Origin: Nanobdellota archaeon
GTDB lineage: Archaea; Nanobdellota; Nanobdellia; Woesearchaeales; CG1-02-33-12
Direction of reading: 5' to 3'
Assembly: GCA_018901315.1 (NCBI GenBank)
Contig: JAHIFA010000035.1
Coordinates: 1-5,701 of the forward strand
Length of the DNA stretch: 5,701 nt
Each line of letters starts with the position of its first letter. Within the stretch, counting starts at the first letter, position 1. Of this stretch, positions 1 to 4,125 are shown piece by piece. The notes under the pieces are model-generated. The model saw nothing but the letters and a program-made list of their open reading frames with translations, made no database searches and had not been told where the DNA came from. The translations under genes were made by a program, and so were the position numbers.

Positions 1-1
1 A

Positions 2-124
2 AATGAGAAACATTCAGAAAAAAATCATAAAGATGTTAAAAAACAAAAGAAAGTATGGGAGTGCGCATACAGAGACAATTCACTTGAAACAACAAAATTC
101 CACTCATCTGTGATGGGTGGTTAG
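2..124 (+). CDS. possible 3' end of a gene cut by the left edge (doubtful)
   Basis: A frame open from the left edge gives about 40 residues before a TAG at 122-124. It is rich in Lys, His and Glu, ends in the short peptide FHSSVMGG, and shows no recognisable motif. Its codons (AGA, GAA, AAA, ACA) match those of the other genes here. A second frame, from ATG at 3 to TGA at 111-113, is also open and would give a 36-residue basic peptide, so the choice of frame is uncertain. The last 35 bases of either frame lie inside the hairpin cluster starting at 89, which argues for a gene ending there or for no gene at all. No function can be given. Confidence 0.22.
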   Translation, partial: NEKHSEKNHKDVKKQKKVWECAYRDNSLETTKFHSSVMGG

Positions 125-139
125 ATGGGATTTTGTTGT
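89..139. repeat. nested inverted repeat / hairpin 1
   Basis: ACAACAAAAT (89-98) is the exact reverse complement of ATTTTGTTGT (130-139), a 10-bp outer stem. Inside it, CCACTCATC (100-108) pairs with GATGGGTGG (112-120) as nine pairs, one of them G-U, around a 3-nt TGT loop. The hexamer GATGGG occurs twice (112-117 and 124-129). As a result CTCATCT (103-109) could instead pair with AGATGGG (123-129), giving two mutually exclusive folds. This is read directly from the sequence; whether it acts as RNA or DNA is unknown. Confidence 0.65.
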
Positions 140-140
140 G

Positions 141-174
141 CTCAAAAACCATTAGTAATTTGTAGAATTTTGAG
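141..174. repeat. inverted repeat / hairpin 2
   Basis: CTCAAAA (141-147) is the exact reverse complement of TTTTGAG (168-174), a 7-bp stem around a 20-nt AT-rich loop. The left arm is also part of a direct repeat: TCAAAAACCA occurs at 142-151 and again at 177-186. The stem is AT-rich and weak alone. Its position directly between two stronger hairpins is what makes it worth listing. Confidence 0.45.
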
Positions 175-245
175 TGTCAAAAACCAGTTGATATTGATGC
201 ATGTATTACAACATGCCACCAGTTTGTGACTGGTGGTTTTTGACA
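175..245. repeat. branched inverted repeat / hairpin 3, T-tract next to its last stem
   Basis: TGTCAAAAACCA (175-186) is the exact reverse complement of TGGTTTTTGACA (234-245), 12 bp. Two small hairpins lie inside. GCATGT (199-204) pairs with ACATGC (211-216), and CCACCAGT (216-223) pairs with ACTGGTGG (229-236) around a TTGTG loop. The second hairpin shares bases 234-236 with the outer stem, so the outer stem would shorten to nine pairs if both form. Hairpin plus T5 (237-241) looks like an intrinsic terminator, but here the T-run is also half of the outer stem. A folded RNA, a terminator for a gene entering from the left, or a mobile-element end are all possible. Confidence 0.6.
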
Positions 246-430
246 AATTAAAGACAAATTCTTAATAATATTCTTAGGCCATATTGATATGATAAATACA
301 ATAGCAAGTTTGTTGATTTTCTGTGTTACTAATTTAACATAAACACCAAATTATCCTTTCTGTTATACTAGTATCATAGATTATCTTACCTATAATGCCT
401 GTATTCAAGAGATAATAAAATAATTGAGAC
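246..430. other. AT-rich non-coding stretch
   Basis: No coding frame or RNA gene is recognisable here on either strand. The only structure noted is a 10-bp perfect palindrome, ATACTAGTAT (365-374), and a spaced 7-bp inverted pair, ATTATCT (380-386) with AGATAAT (410-416). Both are short enough to be chance in sequence this AT-rich. The stretch probably serves as upstream region for the membrane-protein gene at 475. Confidence 0.5.
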
Positions 431-438
431 TATAAAAC
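431..438 (+). promoter_or_regulatory. candidate TATA box for the 475-1035 gene
   Basis: TATAAAAC lies about 40 nt before the ATG at 475. With the usual archaeal spacing of about 25 nt from TATA box to transcription start, this predicts a short leader of roughly 15 nt. There is no Shine-Dalgarno motif in the leader, which fits a short-leader mRNA. The match is to a generic motif in AT-rich DNA. Confidence 0.4.
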
Positions 439-474
439 ACAAATTTAATAAACAAATAAAGTTTTAAGTTAAAT

Positions 475-1035
475 ATGTATATCACAAAATTATTTGATTT
501 AACATTGTTTGAGACAAAATACAAACAGCAGATAATTGAGTTAGTTGCTTATTCTTTTATAGCTTTTTTTATTCCTTTTTTTATAGGCCACCCTCAGCTA
601 TTAGTTGGAACAATGGTTAATGCAACATTAATACTTTCAAGCCTTTACCTAAAAAGAAATTTTCTCCTGCCTATTATTTTTATGCCAAGCATTGCAGTCT
701 TATCAAGAGGTTTGATTTTTGGGCCTTTTACAATCTTCCTGCTTTACTTCATCCCTTTCATTTGGGTTGGAAACTTCATACTTGCAATGTTCTTTAAAGG
801 CCTTTACTTAAAAAAGAGAACAAACTACTTTATTACCTTGTTGTCTGGCAGCTTTACAAAAGCATTTTTTTTATTTATGATAGCACTGCTTCTTTTCAAA
901 CTAAATCTCATACCCGTAATATTCCTAAAAACAATGGGAATCCTGCAGTTTACAACAGCAATCCTTGGCGGAATAGCTGCCTTTGCAATAATAAAATCAA
1001 GAGAAAAAATAAATAATCTTAAGCAGACAAGCTAG
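475..1035 (+). CDS. six-helix membrane protein of the ECF-S-like family often labelled 'iron hydrogenase'
   Basis: A complete 186-residue, very hydrophobic protein with about six membrane segments: roughly 22-38, 40-57, 62-80, 84-106, 120-141 and 145-173. The ends are basic, and the tail after 173 is charged. The pattern HPQLLVGTMVNA (39-50), then PSIAVLSRG (71-79), then a Pro- and Phe-rich run ending IPFIWVGN (93-100), matches a family of small membrane proteins found in candidate-phyla bacteria and DPANN archaea. Databases often call these 'iron hydrogenase'. That name is not supported here, since there are no cysteine ligands for iron-sulfur clusters. The size and helix count recall substrate-binding (S) components of ECF vitamin or metal transporters, but no substrate can be read and no ECF ATPase lies in the window. 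The ATG at 475 is the first in frame and fits the TATA box at 431. Its stop overlaps the stop of the opposing gene. Confidence 0.72.
   Translation: MYITKLFDLTLFETKYKQQIIELVAYSFIAFFIPFFIGHPQLLVGTMVNATLILSSLYLKRNFLLPIIFMPSIAVLSRGLIFGPFTIFLLYFIPFIWVGNFILAMFFKGLYLKKRTNYFITLLSGSFTKAFFLFMIALLLFKLNLIPVIFLKTMGILQFTTAILGGIAAFAIIKSREKINNLKQTS
1032..1035. other. shared CTAG: overlapping stop codons of convergent genes
   Basis: The palindrome CTAG gives TAG to the plus-strand membrane-protein gene (1033-1035) and TAG to the minus-strand HPF-like gene (1032-1034). The two convergent genes therefore overlap tail to tail by 4 bp, leaving no room for a terminator between the coding regions. Transcripts from the two sides must run into each other's coding sequence or stop within it. 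Confidence 0.85.
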
Positions 1036-1334
1036 TCATGAAACCTGTGCTCAATCATTCTTTCAACCTTGTTAAAGGCCAAATGCAACGCTTTTGCAAG
1101 CTCCCAATCAGCTGCCTTTGAGTCAAATGTTCTTGTAGGTGCAACAACCTTTAAACTTACACTATATTTTTTCCTGTTACCTGTCTTTTCATAACTCTTT
1201 ACATGTATCACAAGCGAGGTTATGTTCTTAATAGCCCTCTGAATCTTGCCATAATATTCTTTGGCCAGCCTGTTAACAGTCCCTACTTCACTGTCATCCA
1301 ACTCCTTTATTCCGATTATTTTTATTTGTTCCAT
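1032..1334 (-). CDS. small HPF/RaiA-like protein (putative ribosome-associated factor)
   Basis: A complete 100-residue protein. The order of predicted elements is a beta strand (IKIIGI, 4-9), a long helix (about 15-36), three strands (about 39-48, 55-65 and 67-74) and a C-terminal helix with ELAKALHLAFNKVERMI (78-94). This strand-helix-three-strands-helix layout, and the closing 'A...A..K.ER.I' helix, are those of hibernation-promoting factor/RaiA proteins, which bind the small ribosomal subunit and block translation in resting cells. Family HPF proteins have more conserved surface lysines than I can confirm here, so the role is inferred from fold layout; another double-stranded-RBD-like protein is possible. 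The start at 1334 is favoured because strand 1 follows it directly. It lies 41 bp inside the upstream gene with no Shine-Dalgarno motif, so translation is probably coupled to that gene. Confidence 0.55.
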   Translation of the reverse strand: MEQIKIIGIKELDDSEVGTVNRLAKEYYGKIQRAIKNITSLVIHVKSYEKTGNRKKYSVSLKVVAPTRTFDSKAADWELAKALHLAFNKVERMIEHRFHD

Positions 1335-2184
1335 AAGAATAAGTAGGTAATGAATCTTTATATATTTTATTGATAACCCACTTTCTTATTCTTTTTATTA
1401 TTGGCATCTCTTTCTCTATTCCATACAAACTGTCATCAAGAAGGAAATCTCCTAACTCCCTGTCTGTCTTGTATTCTGAATGAATCATCTGGGCAGGGTA
1501 TCCAAGGATTCCGCCAAAAAAAGGAATAGTGCCCATTCCAAATGCAACAGACCTTTTCTTAAAAGCTGATTTAATTCTTTCTTTAAAGGGCATACTGTTT
1601 TTAACATCCTTTTTTTCAAGACAGTCATAAGATATCCTTCCAATGGTCCAGGCTGTTCTTGTGATTGATCCTAATATGCCTGCCCGAAGGGCAGATCCCC
1701 AGAATCCTACCTCGCCTGAAAAAAAAGGCATGTAAACAAAATAAGGGCCTGTAGTCAATGAACCAATTGCATTAAGACCAATAGTATGCATAAAAAGGTC
1801 AAGCATATAAGGACTGATTTCCTCTTTATCAAGATGGCCATATAAGTAATCTGCCCTTGCTGTACTAATTCTTCCTTTTTGTTCAGCCTTGTAAATCCTA
1901 CCCCTTATATAATCCTTAACTTTTTCTGACCTATAATCTTCTGATACAATAAATTTATAGGAATTTTTTAATGTATTGTACCCTGCGTTAAGGATACCTG
2001 CCGGAGCATTTACAAAGCCATTATATAATTTAGCAGCAATAGTTGTTGATTCTCCTGCCTTAGAAAAATTTCCTTCAATAAGGTTATACCCAGAATTTAT
2101 TTTGCTTTCTAAATTATCCTCAAAGTTTTCTTCTTTTAATCTTCCAGGTATTTCTTTGTTTTTTGTAATCTCTTCTAAGCCCAT
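1294..2184 (-). CDS. uncharacterised membrane-associated protein, conserved-domain type
   Basis: A complete 296-residue protein of unknown function. Residues 1-45 are charged and probably disordered. Residues 53-80 form an amphipathic stretch with VNAPAGILNAGYNTLKNSY. The core starts with a 'K-GRIS-x3-A-x2-L' turn (103-114) and YMLDLFMHTIG (126-136). Three mostly hydrophobic segments follow, about 135-156, 160-184 and 212-233, the last Gly- and Pro-rich. The tail is basic, with IIKRIRKWVINKIYK at 262-276. A 'GRxS..A..L...YL.D...H' core followed by hydrophobic helices recalls uncharacterised proteins found near cell-envelope genes in bacteria and archaea, but I cannot name the family and infer only membrane association. 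It is the first gene of a probable two-gene unit, and its last 41 bp overlap the HPF-like gene. The ATG at 2184 is preceded at 33-40 nt by a TATA box and lacks a Shine-Dalgarno motif. Confidence 0.75.
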   Translation of the reverse strand: MGLEEITKNKEIPGRLKEENFEDNLESKINSGYNLIEGNFSKAGESTTIAAKLYNGFVNAPAGILNAGYNTLKNSYKFIVSEDYRSEKVKDYIRGRIYKAEQKGRISTARADYLYGHLDKEEISPYMLDLFMHTIGLNAIGSLTTGPYFVYMPFFSGEVGFWGSALRAGILGSITRTAWTIGRISYDCLEKKDVKNSMPFKERIKSAFKKRSVAFGMGTIPFFGGILGYPAQMIHSEYKTDRELGDFLLDDSLYGIEKEMPIIKRIRKWVINKIYKDSLPTYSYGTNKNNRNKGVG

Positions 2185-2216
2185 TTTTAAATTTCTTCTA
2201 TTGAGAATTAATCCTT

Positions 2217-2224
2217 TTTATAAA
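2217..2224 (-). promoter_or_regulatory. candidate TATA box for the minus-strand operon
   Basis: TTTATAAA, a perfect 8-bp palindrome, is centred about 36 nt upstream of the ATG at 2184. At standard archaeal spacing, transcription would start about 10 nt before the ATG, giving an almost leaderless mRNA. That agrees with the absence of a Shine-Dalgarno motif. It is the strongest TATA match on this side of the divergent region. Confidence 0.5.
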
Positions 2225-2276
2225 CATTTATTTTCTTAAAAATATCTCTTCAACAACTCCTTTAAGTTGATTCTTT

Positions 2277-2416
2277 GTGGTAATTAACTCTAAATTAGGT
2301 TATTTTAGTGGTAATTAACAGTAAAGCTTATAAATAAGTGGTAATTAATAGTTATTATTAATACATGTGGTAATTAAAACTAATAAATTAGCTTATTTAA
2401 AATAAGTGGTAATTAA
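2277..2416 (+). promoter_or_regulatory. five-copy GTGGTAATTAA element upstream of pheS
   Basis: The 11-mer GTGGTAATTAA occurs exactly at 2277-2287, 2308-2318, 2338-2348, 2367-2377 and 2406-2416. Start-to-start distances are 31, 30, 29 and 39 bp, so the first four fall close to three helical turns apart, on nearly the same DNA face. Copies 1, 2 and 5 are followed by C, making GGTAATTAAC, one base off the perfect palindrome GTTAATTAAC. I found no other copy in the window. All copies point towards pheS. Copy 3 starts right after the best TATA box (2328-2336), and copy 5 ends one base before the pheS ATG. The array could be an operator bound by several copies of a repressor or activator. Copies 4 and 5 would lie in the mRNA leader and could also act as RNA. 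The spacers (18-28 bp) differ from one another, apart from the block shared by copies 3 and 5. Confidence 0.85.
2328..2336 (+). promoter_or_regulatory. candidate TATA box for pheS-pheT
   Basis: TTATAAATA, preceded by purine-rich GTAAAGC (2321-2327) as a possible BRE, is the best archaeal promoter match before pheS. Transcription would start near 2355-2362, leaving a leader of about 55-60 nt. That leader would contain copies 4 and 5 of the 11-bp element. Another AT-rich block, TATTTAAAA (2394-2402), lies too close to the ATG at 2418 to serve it. A protein bound to copy 3, which starts 2 bp after this box, could hinder promoter complex assembly. Confidence 0.42.
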
Positions 2417-2417
2417 C

Positions 2418-2615
2418 ATGGTTTACAGAAAGCAGGTTAAAATAAAGGGCCAAAAATACTGGTATCTGTTTCATACTGTAAGAAGTGGAGATAAATACCT
2501 TAAGAAGTCAAAATACATTGGAAAAGAGCTTCCAAAAAACATTGAAGAAATTGAAAAAGATTTTTTAGAAGAAGTTAAAATGGAAAAACAGGAAGTGTCA
2601 AAAGAGATAAGAGAG
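2418..2615 (+). other. region coding the PheS N-terminal extension (residues 1-66)
   Basis: This segment of pheS encodes a part not found in ordinary archaeal PheS. It has two pieces: a compact basic, beta-prone module (residues 1-40, with KGQKYWYLFHTVRSG then a Lys-rich turn and KYIGK), and an acidic-basic helix (about 41-66) leading to the normal protein. Codon use matches the rest of the gene, and the reading frame is uninterrupted, so the extension is probably translated. An internal ATG at 2580 (residue 55) would yield a PheS of nearly ordinary length, so production of two forms cannot be excluded. Resemblance to transposase or Fic leader domains is from memory of the sequence pattern and was not searched. 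Confidence 0.6.
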
Positions 2616-4124
2616 CTGGCTGAAACATTGCATCCTTATGAGAGAAAGATTCTTCCATTTCTTAAAGATAATAAATCATTAAAGGAGTTGGTTAAGGCCT
2701 CAAAAATGCAGGAAATAGAGGTTATGAGAGCATTGCAGTGGCTTGAGAACAAAAATATTCTTTTAATAAAAAAAGAGCTAAAAGAGGTTATAAGCTTAGG
2801 CAGTAATGGTAAATTATATTTGCAAGAAGGCCTGCCTGAAAAAAGATTTCTTAAGGCAATAGACAAGATAGCTGATATTAAGCAAATACAAGAAAAAGCT
2901 AGTCTTTCAAAAGATGAGATAAATGTCTGCTTAGGACTGTTAAGAAGGAAAACAGCAATTGAAATAAAACAGGGAATGAACATAAGTATAACAGAGCAAG
3001 GCAAAAAGCTTTTGCAAAAACCCTCTTTTGAGGAATTATTCCTAAAACAATTGCCTTTTGAATCAAAAAATTTAACACAGGAGCAGAAATATGCATTTAA
3101 TGAACTGAAGAGAAGAAAGGAAGTCATAAAAACAGACATTGTAACAGAAAGAAATATTGAGCTTAAAGAGATTTATAATGAGCTGATAAAAGCAAAGCTT
3201 TCATTCAAGAATATAATTGACGAATTAAGTCCAAGCATGCTTAAAGACAACTCATGGAGAAACAAAAGCTTCAGGAGATATGACATAAAGATTAATGTTC
3301 CTTCTATCTCTGGCGGAAGAAGGCATTTTGTAAATGAAGCAGTTGCTTACATAAAAAAAGTGTGGCTTGAGATGGGCTTTAAGGAGATGCAGGGGCCATT
3401 ATTGCAAACATCATTCTGGAACTTTGATGCATTATTTACAGCTCAGGATCATCCTGCCCGTGAAATGCAGGACACATTCTTTATCAAAAATCCTGAGAAA
3501 GGAAAGCTTCCTGAAAAGAGATTTGTTGATAGTGTAAAAAATGCACATGAAAACGGCTTTAAAACAGGCAGTTTAGGATGGCGATATAAATGGAGCCCTG
3601 AGACAGCAATGAAAAATGTTCTGAGAACACATACAACTGTATTGTCTGCAAGAACAATTGCTGCACTAAAAAAAGATAATCTGCCTGCAAAATACTTTAC
3701 AGTTGGAAAATGCTTCAGGAATGAGACAGTTGACTGGTCTCATTTATTTGAGTTATGCCAGGTTGAGGGGATAGTTATTGATCCTGATGTAAATTTCAAA
3801 AATCTTGTTGGCTACTTGACAGAGTTTTACAAAAAGCTCGGTTATGAAAAAGTAAGGATAAGGCCAGGCTATTTTCCATACACAGAGATGAGCGCAGAGG
3901 TAGATGTTTTTCATCCTGTAAGAAAGGAATGGGTTGAATTGGGTGGTTCTGGAATATTCAGGCCAGAGGTTGTAAAGCCATTATTAGGAATTGAGGTTCC
4001 TGTCCTGGCATGGGGCTTAGGAATGGAAAGGGCAATCTCAATGTATTATGGAATAACAGATATTCGCGATTTATATAAGAATGATTTAAAGCAATTAAGA
4101 GAAATAAAAGCGTGGTTGAAATAA
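2418..4124 (+). CDS. pheS: phenylalanyl-tRNA synthetase alpha subunit with an extra N-terminal domain
   Basis: This is the catalytic subunit of the enzyme that attaches Phe to tRNA-Phe in the cytoplasm as an (alpha-beta)2 tetramer. From the ATG at 2418 it has 568 residues; archaeal PheS is usually nearer 500. The normal N-terminus begins around L71-HPYERK, followed by winged-helix-like repeats to about 230. The class II core is clear: SFWNFDALF (332-340), HPAREMQD (345-352), LRTHTT (402-407), motif 2 with CFRNE (432-436) followed by LCQVEGIV, and motif 3 with AWGLGMER (531-538). The first 66 residues are additional. Residues 1-40 are basic and aromatic (GQKYWYLFHTVRSGDKYLKK) and end YIGKELP, resembling the leader domain of some transposases and archaeal Fic proteins. 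A Lys/Glu-rich helix links this to the core. An in-frame GTG at 2406, within the last 11-bp element, would add four residues. The ATG is preferred because it is stronger and the added residues (VVIN or MVIN) belong to the repeat. pheT follows after 1 nt. Confidence 0.97.
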   Translation: MVYRKQVKIKGQKYWYLFHTVRSGDKYLKKSKYIGKELPKNIEEIEKDFLEEVKMEKQEVSKEIRELAETLHPYERKILPFLKDNKSLKELVKASKMQEIEVMRALQWLENKNILLIKKELKEVISLGSNGKLYLQEGLPEKRFLKAIDKIADIKQIQEKASLSKDEINVCLGLLRRKTAIEIKQGMNISITEQGKKLLQKPSFEELFLKQLPFESKNLTQEQKYAFNELKRRKEVIKTDIVTERNIELKEIYNELIKAKLSFKNIIDELSPSMLKDNSWRNKSFRRYDIKINVPSISGGRRHFVNEAVAYIKKVWLEMGFKEMQGPLLQTSFWNFDALFTAQDHPAREMQDTFFIKNPEKGKLPEKRFVDSVKNAHENGFKTGSLGWRYKWSPETAMKNVLRTHTTVLSARTIAALKKDNLPAKYFTVGKCFRNETVDWSHLFELCQVEGIVIDPDVNFKNLVGYLTEFYKKLGYEKVRIRPGYFPYTEMSAEVDVFHPVRKEWVELGGSGIFRPEVVKPLLGIEVPVLAWGLGMERAISMYYGITDIRDLYKNDLKQLREIKAWLK

Positions 4125-4125
4125 A

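Noticed and set aside
216..241. Bacterial-type rho-independent terminator
   Set aside because: A hairpin followed by T5 is present, but the T-run also forms the arm of a longer stem, and archaea do not depend on such hairpins. Kept only as one possible reading of hairpin 3.
246..474. tRNA or other known RNA gene in the left intergenic region
   Set aside because: No cloverleaf, T-loop (GGTTCRA) or A/B-box-like sequence was found by eye; the region is too AT-rich for a stable tRNA.
1976..2239. 87-codon plus-strand open frame
   Set aside because: It is antisense to the N-terminal part of the 296-residue protein and crosses that gene's promoter; low-complexity hydrophobic composition suggests a shadow.
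2277..2416. CRISPR-like array (regularly spaced repeats)
   Set aside because: The repeat is only 11 bp, spacers are 18-28 bp and AT-rich, the array stops at a start codon, and no cas genes are present. A regulatory array fits better.
2277..2416. Replication-origin iterons
   Set aside because: Repeats next to AT-rich DNA can mark origins, but there is no Orc1/Cdc6 or Rep gene, and the array sits tightly on the pheS promoter and start. Not excluded, only less likely.
2185..2417. T-box or leader-peptide attenuator controlling pheST
   Set aside because: No Phe-rich leader peptide, no terminator/antiterminator pair and no T-box sequence is visible, and both mechanisms are bacterial.
2636..3139. 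167-codon minus-strand open frame within pheS
   Set aside because: It lies entirely antisense to strongly conserved PheS sequence, has a Cys/Ser/Phe-rich composition typical of a reverse-strand shadow, and has no promoter of its own.
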